Positions 1 to 15,736 of a stretch of DNA of 64,000 nt are shown here, piece by piece. The first letter of the stretch is position 1. The number at the start of each line of letters is the position of its first letter. Source of the DNA: Geodermatophilaceae bacterium NBWT11 (GTDB lineage: Bacteria; Actinomycetota; Actinomycetes; Mycobacteriales; Geodermatophilaceae); NCBI GenBank assembly GCA_014218215.1, contig CP043652.1:1178001-1242000 (forward strand). Reading direction: 5' to 3'. Under the pieces are notes generated by a model. The model was not told the origin of the DNA. It searched no databases and was given only the letters and a program-made list of their open reading frames with translations. The position numbers were made by a program, and so were the translations under genes.

Positions 1-629
1 GGACCCTGGGCGGCTTCGTCCGGCGGGCGGGCACGCCCGGCCTGCTGGTGCTGTCCAACAACCACGTGCTGGCCGCCAGCGACGCCGCCACCGAGGGCGA
101 CCCGGCGCTGCAGCCCGGCCCCGCCGACGGGGGCACCGCGAGGGACCGGGTCGGGACGCTGACGGCGTTCCAGCGGTTCGTGCCCACCGGCAACCTCGTC
201 GACGCCGCGGTGGCCGCCCTGGACCCCGGGGTGGAGGCCGACCCGACCGGGTACCCCGGGGGTCCGCTGGCGGCCGCGGTGGCCGCCTCCCTCGAGATCG
301 ACCCCGACGAACTGGTGGAGAAGGTCGGCAGGACCACCGGGCACACCCACGGCCGGATCACCGCGGTCGAGGTGGACGGCGTGGGGGTGCAGTACGACGA
401 GGGCGTGGTCTACACCTTCGACGACCAGGTCGAGATCGAGGGCGTCACCGGGGGCATCAGCGACGGGGGCGACTCCGGGTCGGTCGTCTGGCGCAGCCGG
501 GACCGCGCCCCGGTGGGTCTGCTGTTCGCCGGTTCGACCACCGGCGGGAGCAACGGCGGCGGTGTCACCTTCGTCAGCCCGCTGGCCACGGTGCTCCAGG
601 TGCTCGGTCTGGAGTGGGTGGCCGGCTGA
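1..629 (+). CDS. Trypsin-fold serine protease, 5' end cut by the window edge
   Basis: The reading frame is open from base 3, so the N-terminus lies outside the window and the GTG at 48 is internal. Visible catalytic landmarks of a chymotrypsin-fold protease are SNNHVLA (catalytic His), NLVDAAVAAL (candidate Asp) and GDSGSVVW (nucleophile Ser in a GDSGS box). The spacing of His, Asp and Ser suits a short bacterial trypsin-like domain of the kind related to NAL1-like proteases. No transmembrane segment is visible in the part present. It is followed on the same strand by a small gene whose sequence resembles the N-terminal region seen in such proteases. The fold and active site are well supported; substrate and cellular location are unknown. 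Confidence 0.75.
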   Translation, partial: TLGGFVRRAGTPGLLVLSNNHVLAASDAATEGDPALQPGPADGGTARDRVGTLTAFQRFVPTGNLVDAAVAALDPGVEADPTGYPGGPLAAAVAASLEIDPDELVEKVGRTTGHTHGRITAVEVDGVGVQYDEGVVYTFDDQVEIEGVTGGISDGGDSGSVVWRSRDRAPVGLLFAGSTTGGSNGGGVTFVSPLATVLQVLGLEWVAG

Positions 630-677
630 CGCGTCGCGGGCTTCCCACGCAGCGGCTCCCGGGAGCACCATGGGCCG

Positions 678-905
678 GTGAGCACCCCGGCGACCGACCG
701 CAGCGTGGCCAGTGCGGCCAAGACCGCCCTGGCCGCCCGGTTGGCCGCCGAGCCCGGTGTGGTCGGCGTGGGCATCGCCCGCCGGGCCTCGCAGTACGTG
801 GTGCGGGTCGACCTCGTCGACGTCGACGCCGGGGTGTCGGTGCCCGGAGCCGTGGACGGGGTGCCGGTGGTGACCCGTGTGACGGGTCCGGTCCGGGCCC
901 TCTGA
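678..905 (+). CDS. Small protein downstream of the protease, unknown function
   Basis: A 75-residue ORF with a GTG start and a weak GGGAG about 12 bases upstream. It is rich in Val and Ala, has no signal peptide and no cysteine. The pattern VVGVGIA, then alternating hydrophobic strand-like stretches, then VDGVPVVTRVTG, resembles the short alpha/beta segment that often precedes the catalytic domain in NAL1-like trypsin-fold proteases. I infer it may be a detached copy of that domain that interacts with the protease encoded just upstream. The codon use is typical of the neighbouring genes. The resemblance is by eye only. Confidence 0.5.
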   Translation: MSTPATDRSVASAAKTALAARLAAEPGVVGVGIARRASQYVVRVDLVDVDAGVSVPGAVDGVPVVTRVTGPVRAL

Positions 906-950
906 GGCCCCGGGGCCGCACTCCCCCACGACCGGGCCTGCGCAGGACCG

Positions 951-2540
951 GTGGCCCGTGTCACAGTGCCTCTCGTGACCGGACGCCCCGTGGCCGACCC
1001 CCGCTCCAGCACCGTCGACGACGTCCTGCGCCGCAGCGCCGCGCGGGTGCCCGACCGGGTCGCCCTGCGGTTCGCCGACCGGAGCTGGACCTACGCCGAC
1101 CTCGACGACGCGGTGACCCGGGCTGCCGGGGTGCTGCTGGCCGCCGGCCTCGAGCCCGGTGACCGGGTGGCCGCCTACGGCCGCAACTCCGACGCGTACC
1201 TGATCGGCTACCTGGGCTGCGCCCGGGCCGGCCTGGTGCACGTGCCGGTGAACTACGCGTTGACCGGCGAGGAGCTCTCCTACCTGCTCGAGCAGTCCGG
1301 CAGCCGTCTCGTCCTGGTCGACCCGGGCCTGCGTGGAGGCCTCGACGCGGTGCTGGGCGACGTGCCGGCCGAGCAGGTGCTGAGCCTGCGTGACGCCGAG
1401 GGCTCCCTGCTGGAGCGCAGCAGCACCGGCCCGGTGCCCGAGCTCGACGTGGCCGTGACCGACACCGACCTGGTGCAGCTGCTCTACACCTCGGGCACCA
1501 CCAGCCGGCCCAAGGGCGCGATGATGACCCACCGCGCGCTGGTGCACGAGTACCTGTCCAGCGTGGTGGCCCTGCAGTGCGCCGAGGGCGACGACCCGCT
1601 GCACTGCATGCCGCTCTACCACTCGGCCGGGATGCACGTGTTCCTCATGCCCTACCTGGCCGTGGGGGCCACGAACTCCCTGATGGAGGCCCCCGACGTG
1701 CCCGAGGTGCTCCGCCGGGTGGAGACCGAGCGCACCGGGGCCCTCTTCCTGGCCCCCACCGTGTGGGTGCCGCTGGCCAACCACCCCGACCTGGCCGGCC
1801 GCGACCTGTCCTCGCTGCGCAAGGCCTTCTACGGGGCCTCGATCATGCCGGTGCCGGTCCTGCAGCGCCTGCAGCAGCGGCTGCCCGGGCTGGCGTTCTA
1901 CAACTGCTTCGGCCAGTCCGAGATCGGCCCGCTGGCCACCGTGCTGCAGCCCGCCGAGCACGACGCCCGACCGGACTCCTGCGGCCGACCGGTGCTGTTC
2001 GTCGAGGTGCGGGTGGTGGACGAGGACGGCTCCGACGTCGGCCCCGACGTGTCCGGGGAGCTGCTGTACCGCTCCCCGCAGCTGTGCACCGGGTACTGGG
2101 CGAACCCCGAGGCGACCGAGGCCGCCTTCCAGGGCGGGTGGTTCCACTCCGGGGACCTGGTGCTCCGGGACGCCGAGGGGTACCTCTACGTCGTCGACCG
2201 GATCAAGGACGTGATCAACACCGGCGGGGTCCTGGTGGCCTCCCGGGAGGTCGAGGACGCGCTCTACACCCATCCCGGTGTCGCCGAGGTGGCCGTCGTG
2301 GCCACCCCGGACGACCGCTGGATCGAGGCGGTCACCGCGGTCGTCGTCCGCCGGGACTCCCCCGAGGGGGCTGCAGTGGACGAGGCCGAGCTGATCGCCC
2401 ACGCCCGGGGCACGTTGGCCGGGTTCAAGCTGCCCAAGCGGGTGCACTTCGTCGCCGAGCTCCCCCGCAACCAGTCCGGGAAGCTGCTCAAGCGCGTGCT
2501 CCGGGACGAGCTGACCGCCGACCGGCCCCCCGTCGTCTGA
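951..2540 (+). CDS. Acyl-CoA synthetase (AMP-binding, FadD-like)
   Basis: A 529-residue ANL-superfamily ligase that activates a carboxylic acid through an acyl-adenylate to the CoA thioester. Visible motifs are the phosphate-binding loop LLYTSGTTSRPKG near residue 176, the core FYNCFGQSEIG, the hinge region VVDRIKDVINTGG near 415, and the C-terminal catalytic lysine in NQSGKLLKR near 507. Length is typical for medium- or long-chain fatty-acid ligases. The start is GTG at 951; an in-frame GTG at 975 is a possible alternative. The next gene begins 32 bases downstream on the same strand and encodes an F420-type oxidoreductase, so the two are probably co-transcribed. The acid substrate cannot be read from the sequence. 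Confidence 0.88.
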   Translation: MARVTVPLVTGRPVADPRSSTVDDVLRRSAARVPDRVALRFADRSWTYADLDDAVTRAAGVLLAAGLEPGDRVAAYGRNSDAYLIGYLGCARAGLVHVPVNYALTGEELSYLLEQSGSRLVLVDPGLRGGLDAVLGDVPAEQVLSLRDAEGSLLERSSTGPVPELDVAVTDTDLVQLLYTSGTTSRPKGAMMTHRALVHEYLSSVVALQCAEGDDPLHCMPLYHSAGMHVFLMPYLAVGATNSLMEAPDVPEVLRRVETERTGALFLAPTVWVPLANHPDLAGRDLSSLRKAFYGASIMPVPVLQRLQQRLPGLAFYNCFGQSEIGPLATVLQPAEHDARPDSCGRPVLFVEVRVVDEDGSDVGPDVSGELLYRSPQLCTGYWANPEATEAAFQGGWFHSGDLVLRDAEGYLYVVDRIKDVINTGGVLVASREVEDALYTHPGVAEVAVVATPDDRWIEAVTAVVVRRDSPEGAAVDEAELIAHARGTLAGFKLPKRVHFVAELPRNQSGKLLKRVLRDELTADRPPVV

Positions 2541-2572
2541 CCTCGACCCCACCGACCACCCAGGAGTCCCCC

Positions 2573-3619
2573 GTGCGCATCGGCATCCAGCTCAGCTACT
2601 CCTCCGGCGACTTCCGCGAGGCGGCCCAGGAGATCGTCGAGCTCGAGGGGGTGGGCCTGGACGTCGCGGTCGCCGCGGAGGCCTACACCTTCGACGCGGT
2701 CAGCCAGCTGGGGTACCTGGCGGCGGTGACCTCCTCGGTGGAGCTGATGAGCGGGATCCTCCCGATCTACAGCCGCACCCCGGCGCTGACCGCGATGACC
2801 GCGGCCGGGCTGGACTTCGTCTCCGGCGGCCGGTTCACCCTCGGGCTGGGCGCGTCCGGGCCCCAGGTGGTCGAGGGCTGGCACGGCGTCCCCTACGACG
2901 CACCCCTGGCCCGCACCCGGGAGGTCGTGGAGATCTGTCGGCAGGTGTGGCGCCGGGAGAAGCTCGAGCACGCCGGTCCGAAGTACACCGTCCCGCTGCC
3001 GGCCGACCAGGGCACCGGGCTGGGCAAGCCGCTCAAGCTGATCAACCACCCGGTGCGCGAGCGCATCCCGGTGCTGCTGGCCGCGATCGGGCCGAAGAAC
3101 GTGCAGCTGGCCGCGGAGATCGCCGAGGTCTGGGAGCCCATCTGGTTCCACCCCGAGCGGGCCGCCGACGTGTGGGGCGAGGCGCTGAGCGCCGGGAAGG
3201 CCGTGCGCGACCCGGCGCTGGGCGAGCTCGGCATCGTCACCGGGGTGCCGGTGGCCATCGGGGACGACGTCGACCACCTGCACGACGCCGTTCGGCCGGC
3301 GTTGGCGCTCTACGTCGGGGGCATGGGGGCCAGGGGGAAGAACTTCTACAACGACCTCGCCGTGCGGTACGGGTACCCGGAGGCGGCTGCGACCGTCCAG
3401 GACCTCTACCTGAGCGGGCGGAAGGACGAGGCCGCGGCGGCACTGCCCGACGAGCTGGTCCGCGCGGTCTCCCTGATCGGTCCGGAGGGCCACGTCGCCG
3501 AGCGGCTGGCGGCCTTCGCCGAGGCGGGCGTGACGGTGGTGAACGCCCAGCCGCTGGACGACACCCGCGAGGGTCGTCGCGCGACCGTGGAGACCCTGGC
3601 CCGGCTCGCCCACGGCTGA
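2573..3619 (+). CDS. LLM-class F420-dependent oxidoreductase
   Basis: A 348-residue luciferase-like monooxygenase-fold (TIM barrel) protein. The N-terminal IGIQLSYSSGDF, the GRFTLGLGASGPQVVEGWHG stretch and the C-terminal LIGPEGHVAERLAAFAEAGV are typical of actinobacterial F420-dependent LLM enzymes, close in style to mycobacterial Rv3520c. The start is GTG at 2573, with AGGAG six bases upstream; the long upstream extension of this frame overlaps the acyl-CoA ligase and is an artefact. Such enzymes transfer hydride between reduced F420 and an organic substrate. Use of F420 rather than FMN is inferred from family membership, and the substrate is unknown. Pairing with an acyl-CoA ligase suggests a lipid or steroid-type acid pathway. 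Confidence 0.85.
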   Translation: MRIGIQLSYSSGDFREAAQEIVELEGVGLDVAVAAEAYTFDAVSQLGYLAAVTSSVELMSGILPIYSRTPALTAMTAAGLDFVSGGRFTLGLGASGPQVVEGWHGVPYDAPLARTREVVEICRQVWRREKLEHAGPKYTVPLPADQGTGLGKPLKLINHPVRERIPVLLAAIGPKNVQLAAEIAEVWEPIWFHPERAADVWGEALSAGKAVRDPALGELGIVTGVPVAIGDDVDHLHDAVRPALALYVGGMGARGKNFYNDLAVRYGYPEAAATVQDLYLSGRKDEAAAALPDELVRAVSLIGPEGHVAERLAAFAEAGVTVVNAQPLDDTREGRRATVETLARLAHG

Positions 3620-3677
3620 CCCGCACCCACTCCCCCGATGCGTCACGTGACGCAGGTGGGGAGGGGCCCGGACGCGC

Positions 3678-3713
3678 AGAGGCCCCGCAGACCAGCTGGT
3701 CTGCGGGGCCTCT
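3678..3713. terminator. Bidirectional hairpin terminator between convergent genes
   Basis: A perfect 36-base palindrome, AGAGGCCCCGCAGACCAG followed directly by its reverse complement. It lies between the oxidoreductase (+) and the end of rpoC (-). It is GC-rich with only a short T-containing tail on either side, as usual for actinobacterial terminators. Confidence 0.8.
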
Positions 3714-3725
3714 GTCAGCGGTGGA

Positions 3726-7634
<3,909 letters not shown>

Positions 7635-7687
7635 CTGATTACCCCTTTCCGGGGCTAGTTCTGCGTTTCTGGAGTCACGAGGTGGTG

Positions 7688-7720
7688 GCCGGCCGGCCCC
7701 GCGTCACGGGGCCGGCCGGC
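7688..7720 (-). other. Strong hairpin in the rpoB-rpoC intergenic gap
   Basis: A perfect 14-base-pair inverted repeat, GCCGGCCGGCCCCG, with a five-base loop (CGTCA). It sits about 7 bases after the rpoB stop and about 50 bases before the rpoC start. No T-run follows in the direction of transcription. It could be an RNA-processing or stabilising element or a partial terminator that sets the rpoB to rpoC ratio. The structure is certain from sequence; the role is inferred. Confidence 0.6.
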
Positions 7721-7726
7721 GGTCGA

Positions 7727-11224
<3,498 letters not shown>

Positions 11225-11421
11225 GATGCGTCCTTTCAAGGACCTCACGACGTGCGGGCGGTCGGTGCGGGTCGTCCGTCAGCGGGGTAGTCGGCGCTGC
11301 GACCCGACGGCCGACGTGGTCCCTCCGACGGCGTCAGCAGCAGGCGTCCCGGTCGTGTTCGGGAGCGCCCCTGGTGACCCGGCTCGGCGGGGTAGGCAGT
11401 CAGAGGGCAGCGCAACAGGAG

Positions 11422-11450
11422 ACCCTACCCCTGTCGGGCCCCCCTGTCCA
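11422..11450 (-). promoter_or_regulatory. Housekeeping-type promoter for rpoBC
   Basis: Read on the minus strand, a -35 box TGGACA (11450-11445) and a -10 box TAGGGT (11427-11422) are separated by exactly 17 bases. This fits the actinobacterial TTGACA / TANNNT pattern. It would give a leader of about 190 bases before the rpoB TTG. The 379-base gap 11225-11603 holds no gene that I can support; besides this promoter it contains a stem-loop at 11451-11491. Confidence 0.65.
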
Positions 11451-11491
11451 CCGTGCGGCCGAGCGCCCCTGGGGGACGACGGCCCGCACGG
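11451..11491 (-). terminator. Stem-loop after the mce operon, possible terminator
   Basis: CCGTGCGGCC pairs with GGCCCGCACGG (one bulge), and an inner CCCCTGGGG can also pair. It lies about 110 bases past the last mce-associated gene and directly upstream of the rpoB promoter, where termination of the mce transcript would be expected. No T-run follows. Confidence 0.4.
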
Positions 11492-11603
11492 GCGGGAGGC
11501 GCACGAACAGGCGGTACGGGTGGCACTGCCCGGGGGAATGATGCCAGGGGTGCGGCCCGTGCGACACCGCCACGCCGAGGCTGTGGACACGCCCCCGGGG
11601 GCG

Positions 11604-12449
11604 TCAGCTCGTGGTGAGCAGGGTGAGCTCGCTGATCTTCCAGTCGCCGTCGACGTCGGTGACCGTGACCCGGACGGTCTGGGTGCAGGACTGCGCGCCC
11701 TCGTCGGTGACCGTGCACTCCGAGCCGGCCGGGGCGGCCTGGGTGCCGGAGTTGACCGACTCCACGACGTACTGGCCGAACACCACGAGGGTGGCGGTGT
11801 CCTGGGCCTCGTTGACCTGCTGCAGCCCGACCTCGAGCACCTCGTAGCTGGTGGTCGCCGAGACCTGCTCGTAGGTGTCGATGATCCCGCCCTGGGAGAG
11901 GTCGGCCTCGTACTGCTCGCGCAGCTCGCCGGTGAGGGCGTCGAGCTTGCGGTCGACGCTGCCCTGGGAGTCCCGGTAGTCGTAGGCGTAGACGTCCTCC
12001 ACCCCGCTGCGGGCGGCGGCGAACACCGCGGCGTCCACGGAGCCCGGCTGCAGACGCTGCAGGAGCAGGTACCCGCCGCCGGCGGCCACGGCCACGCAGA
12101 GCAGGGCGAGCACGAGCACCAGGGCCGGCACCCGGCGCCGGGGCCGGGCGGCGGCGGGCTCGGGGGCCTTCGAGGCCCTCGGGATCGTCGCGGCCTCAGA
12201 GGTCTTCGCGGTCTTCGGGGCCTGCGCCGTCGCCCCGGCGGCCGGGGTCGGACGGGGCACCGCCGCCGGACGGCGGCGCGGGGCGACGGGAGGGGTCCCG
12301 TCGCCGTCCTCGTCGGCGCGCCGGCTGCCGGCCACCCGGGGTCGGGGCGAGGGCCGCGGGCCCGGGCGTGCACCGGCCGCCCGGGGCCGGGGCGTCGGGC
12401 GCGGGCGGGGGGACTCCTCGGCCGGGGTCCCGTCGGGGGTGTCGGTCAC
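11604..12449 (-). CDS. Mce-associated membrane protein (last gene of the mce operon)
   Basis: A 281-residue protein with a cytoplasmic N-terminal tail of about 110 residues that is very rich in Pro, Arg and Ala. One transmembrane helix (VPALVLVLALLCVAVAAGGG) follows, then an extracytoplasmic domain of about 150 residues. That domain has the alpha+beta pattern of Mas proteins (FAAARSGVEDVYAYDY, a central strand region, and a final VDGDWKISELT). Mas proteins accompany and are thought to stabilise Mce complexes. Start is GTG at 12449, seven bases after the stop of the preceding Mas gene. The basic, Pro-rich tail is unusually long compared with the sister gene. Confidence 0.8.
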   Translation of the reverse strand: MTDTPDGTPAEESPRPRPTPRPRAAGARPGPRPSPRPRVAGSRRADEDGDGTPPVAPRRRPAAVPRPTPAAGATAQAPKTAKTSEAATIPRASKAPEPAAARPRRRVPALVLVLALLCVAVAAGGGYLLLQRLQPGSVDAAVFAAARSGVEDVYAYDYRDSQGSVDRKLDALTGELREQYEADLSQGGIIDTYEQVSATTSYEVLEVGLQQVNEAQDTATLVVFGQYVVESVNSGTQAAPAGSECTVTDEGAQSCTQTVRVTVTDVDGDWKISELTLLTTS

Positions 12450-12456
12450 GGTCGGC

Positions 12457-13095
12457 TCACCGTCCTGTGATCCCGGAGAGCAACCAGCGGTCGCCGTCCT
12501 TGGTCAGGTCGACCTCGATGCGGTAGCGCTGCACCTGGGTCTGCTCGGAGGCGTTGCTGCGCTGGGTGGACTGGATGACCATGAAGACCGTCGCGCTGTC
12601 GTCGTCGGCGGCACCGACGGCGGCCCCCACCACCTCGGTGTTCACCACGGCCTGGGCGTCGGTGATCTCCTGGCGCCGGGCGTCGAGCTGCCCGACGGAC
12701 TCCTCCTGGAGGTCCCCGGTGGTCACCGAGCGGATCTGCTGGATGTCGTCGTCGAGGGTCAGGTGGTCGAACGAGGCGACGTCCACGATCCCGGCCCGCG
12801 CGGCCTGCAGGGCGTCCACGTAGTCGTCGGTGCGCACCGGGGACGGGTCGGGACGGGTCAGGAACAGGTACCCCGTCGCGGCGACGAGCAGCACCAGCAG
12901 CCCGGCCAGCACGGGCACCAGCGGCAGCGAGGGGCGCGACCGGGGAGCGGGGGCGGCGTCGTCGGTCTCCTCGTCGACCTCGGGGACGGCGTCGACCCCG
13001 GTCTCGGCGTCGACCGCGGTCTCGGCGTCGACCGCGTCGGCGGAGTCGGGCTCGGTCGTGTCCGGCTCGGTGGTGTCGGGGCGGGGATCGGCCAC
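12457..13095 (-). CDS. Mce-associated membrane protein
   Basis: A 212-residue single-pass membrane protein. The N-terminal tail of about 60 residues is acidic, with repeated Asp, Glu, Ala and Thr. A hydrophobic segment (SLPLVPVLAGLLVLLVAATG) is followed by a domain ending DGDRWLLSGITGR, the same closing pattern as the next gene. I choose GTG at 13095 because GAGGAG lies six bases upstream; the longer frame to 13146 has no better ribosome site. It follows mceF by 92 bases and is probably in the same operon. The opposite charge of the two Mas tails (acidic here, basic in the next gene) is notable. Confidence 0.8.
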   Translation of the reverse strand: MADPRPDTTEPDTTEPDSADAVDAETAVDAETGVDAVPEVDEETDDAAPAPRSRPSLPLVPVLAGLLVLLVAATGYLFLTRPDPSPVRTDDYVDALQAARAGIVDVASFDHLTLDDDIQQIRSVTTGDLQEESVGQLDARRQEITDAQAVVNTEVVGAAVGAADDDSATVFMVIQSTQRSNASEQTQVQRYRIEVDLTKDGDRWLLSGITGR

Positions 13096-13187
13096 GGTGC
13101 GCTCCTCTCGTCGGTCGGTGGGTGGGGCTGCGGTGGCGGGCGTCACGGTACGACGGCGGGGAGCCGCCGCGCGCCACCGGAGGCGGG

Positions 13188-14462
13188 TCAGCCGGCCTGG
13201 CTGGAGAACGGGTTGGCGCTCAGCAGCCCGCCGAGCACCTCCTGGAGCAGCCCGGACACCGGCAGGGCGCCCGGCACGCCCGGGAGGGTGCTGCCCGGGG
13301 AGGCGACCCCGCCGTCCCCGTCGATGTTCTGCTCGCCGCGGATGCTCGAGCCGCTCTCGTCGACGCCGTCGGAGGGGTCGGGGTCCACCCCGCCCACCAC
13401 GTCGCAGCGCACCGCGGAGGTGTCGAGGGTCGCCACCGCCTCCGGCGACCCCGAGGCGCCGGTGGACACGTAGCCCGAGGTGCAGGGCTGGGGGTCGTTG
13501 ACGTTGGGCACGAAGCCGAAGTTGGCGCGCATGACGCCGTCGCTGCCCCGCCGGACCACCGAGAAGCTGCCGGTGACCACCTCGGGGTAGGTGACGAGCA
13601 GCTGCTCGACGCCGTCGAGCCGGGGCGTGGTGACGTCGTTGAGCACGTCGACGTTGCGGATCAGCGAGCCGAGTCCGGGGCCGGCATCCACCACGAGCTG
13701 CTGCAGGGCGGCACCGGCGTCGGGGGCGTTGACCAGCAGGCTGCGCAGGTCGGCGTCGCTGCTGACCAGGGTGTCCGCGAGCAGCCGGAGGTCCGCCGCC
13801 CAGCTCTGGATCGCCGTGCGGGAGTCCACCTGGGTCTGCAGCACCGTCTGGCCGTCGGTGATCAGGGTCAGGGTCTGGGGCAGCGACTCCTCGGCGCGGG
13901 TCAGCAGCAGGTCGCCGTTGTCGATCAGCCGCGCGAGGTCGTCCCCGGCCCCGGCAAACGCGATGCCCAGCTCGTCGACGACGGTGCGCAGATCCTCGGT
14001 GTCGATGGAGGTGACCAACCCGTCGACGTCGAGGAGGAGCTGCTCGACCGGGATGGGGATCGAGGTGCGCTCGACCGGGATCACCGACCCCTGCGCCAGG
14101 AAGGGACCGGCGGCGTCGTCCGGACGCAGGTCGACGTACTGCTCGCCGACGGCACTGCGGTTGGCCACCGCGGCCGCGGCGTCGGCCGGGATCTCCGGCG
14201 CGTCGGGGTCGATGTCCAGGGTGACCTCGACGCCGTCGTCGGTGAGGGCCATGTCGCTGACCCGGCCCACCGCGACGCCGCGGTAGGTGACCTCGGCGTT
14301 GACGAAGACGCCCCCGGAGTCGGCGAACTCCGCCGACACCTCGTAGCCCCCGCCGAACACCAGCCGGTCCAGTCCGACGTACCGGAAGCCCACGTAGCTC
14401 ATGCCCAGGAGGGCGACGAGTGCGAAGGCCAGCAGCTGCAGCCGCGTGGTGCGGGTGATCAC
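13188..14462 (-). CDS. mceF: Mce family protein, MceF position
   Basis: A 424-residue MlaD/Mce-domain protein, sixth in the Mce series. It has an N-terminal membrane anchor (LQLLAFALVALLGMSYVGF), the Mce domain (YEVSAEFADSGGVFVNAEVTYRGVAVGRV) at about residues 35-115, and a long helical region. The C-terminal tail is low-complexity and ends in GLLSANPFSSQAG. MceA-F form the hexameric periplasmic tube that carries hydrophobic substrates to the YrbE permease. The GTG start overlaps the mceE stop (GTGA); the apparent longer frame upstream is a shadow of mceE. Confidence 0.9.
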   Translation of the reverse strand: MITRTTRLQLLAFALVALLGMSYVGFRYVGLDRLVFGGGYEVSAEFADSGGVFVNAEVTYRGVAVGRVSDMALTDDGVEVTLDIDPDAPEIPADAAAAVANRSAVGEQYVDLRPDDAAGPFLAQGSVIPVERTSIPIPVEQLLLDVDGLVTSIDTEDLRTVVDELGIAFAGAGDDLARLIDNGDLLLTRAEESLPQTLTLITDGQTVLQTQVDSRTAIQSWAADLRLLADTLVSSDADLRSLLVNAPDAGAALQQLVVDAGPGLGSLIRNVDVLNDVTTPRLDGVEQLLVTYPEVVTGSFSVVRRGSDGVMRANFGFVPNVNDPQPCTSGYVSTGASGSPEAVATLDTSAVRCDVVGGVDPDPSDGVDESGSSIRGEQNIDGDGGVASPGSTLPGVPGALPVSGLLQEVLGGLLSANPFSSQAG

Positions 14463-15736
14463 GGGGTCCCCCCCGTCAGCAGTCCGGTGAGGTCGGGCAG
14501 CCCGAGCAGGGTGCCGTCGGTGGCCTCGGTGAGGTCCGGGACGACGCCGGTGAGGTCGGGCAGGGTCGGCAGGCTGAACGGCGCCGCAGCTGGCCCGGCC
14601 GGCGCGCCGACCACCGTGGTGGCGTCGGGGCTCCCCGGGACCCCGCAGGAGTCGCCGACGACCTCCGCCGGGTCGAGCAGCACCAGGGCCCCGGAGGTCT
14701 GGTCCACCACGTACCGGCAGAACAGGTCCTGCAGGTCCAGGTTCAGGTCGGCGGTGAGGTTGGTGAACAGCCCGTAGCCCCCGGTCCGCAGGTCGGGCCG
14801 GTACTGCAACGCGGTCAGCGAGCTGGCCGGGAACGGGAAGGTGAGCAGCAGGTCCAGCGAGCCGGCCAGGTCGGGTCCGGCCGCGGCGAGCTGGGTGAGG
14901 ATCGGCTGCAGCAGCTGCAGGTCGGCCACGGTGTCCGCGCCGCTCTGGTTCACCACCCGGGTGCCCACGTCGCCGAGCTGGGCGAGGGAGTCCAGCATCG
15001 AGACCAGCAGGTCGCGCTGGGAGGTGAGCACGTCCAGCCCCGGGCCGATGGTGTCCAGCGCGGTGGTGATCGTGCCCGTGCCCGCCGAGAGGGTCGCCGA
15101 CAGCGCGTTGATGCTGTCCAGCGCCCGGCTGATCTCGGTGCGCTGGTCGTCCAGGCCGCCGATGAACGTGTCCAGCTGGGTCAACGTGTTGCGGACGGCG
15201 TCCTCCCGGCCCTCCAACGCCTGGCCGAGCTCGCTGGTGATCGTCTGCAGCTGGGTGAGCCCACCGCCGTTGAGCACCAGCGACAGCGCCCCCAGGACCT
15301 CCTCGACCTCCACGTTGCGGTTGGTCCGGTCCAGGGTGATCAGCGACCCGTCGGCGAGCTCCCCGGTGGGGGCCTCGGTGCCCGGGGCCGCGAGCTCCAC
15401 GTACTTCTCCCCCAGCAACGAGGACTGGTTGATCGCCGCGACCGCGTTGGCCGGCAGCTCGACGTCCCCGGCCACCTCGACGGTGACCAGCGCGGTCCAG
15501 TCCTCCCCCAGGCTGATGTCGGTGACCTTCCCGACCGGCACGTCGGCGACCCGGACGCCGGACTGCGGCACGAGGTCCAGCACGTCGGCGAACTGGATCT
15601 GCACCAGGTAGGGCTCGTCGCCGACGTCGGCGCCCCCGGGAAGGTCCAGGGAGTAGGCCCCGCGGAAGCCGCAGCCCGAGAGCAGCAGCGCGGTGCCGAC
15701 CAGAGCCGTCACCCGGGTGGTGGTGGTCCGCTTCAC
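14459..15736 (-). CDS. mceE: Mce family lipoprotein, MceE position
   Basis: A 425-residue protein with a lipoprotein signal peptide (VTALVGTALLLSGCGFRG, lipobox LSGC, acylated Cys near 22). The Mce domain follows (VQIRFADVLDL-type start, VRVADVPVGKVTDI) and then a helical region. The lipidated member at the fifth position is a hallmark of actinobacterial mce operons, where MceE is the LprK-type lipoprotein. The GTG start overlaps the mceD stop by four bases, which implies translational coupling. The C-terminal segment is rich in Pro, Thr and Leu, with repeated DLT motifs. Confidence 0.92.
   Translation of the reverse strand: MKRTTTTRVTALVGTALLLSGCGFRGAYSLDLPGGADVGDEPYLVQIQFADVLDLVPQSGVRVADVPVGKVTDISLGEDWTALVTVEVAGDVELPANAVAAINQSSLLGEKYVELAAPGTEAPTGELADGSLITLDRTNRNVEVEEVLGALSLVLNGGGLTQLQTITSELGQALEGREDAVRNTLTQLDTFIGGLDDQRTEISRALDSINALSATLSAGTGTITTALDTIGPGLDVLTSQRDLLVSMLDSLAQLGDVGTRVVNQSGADTVADLQLLQPILTQLAAAGPDLAGSLDLLLTFPFPASSLTALQYRPDLRTGGYGLFTNLTADLNLDLQDLFCRYVVDQTSGALVLLDPAEVVGDSCGVPGSPDATTVVGAPAGPAAAPFSLPTLPDLTGVVPDLTEATDGTLLGLPDLTGLLTGGTP

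Noticed and set aside
2264-3646. Long minus-strand ORF antisense to the LLM oxidoreductase.
   Set aside because: No domain, and the + strand product is a clear LLM enzyme with a ribosome site.
11589-11604. 16-base palindrome ACGCCCCCGGGGGCGT at the end of the mce operon as terminator.
   Set aside because: It overlaps the stop codon region and has no loop, so it is unlikely to act as a hairpin terminator by itself.
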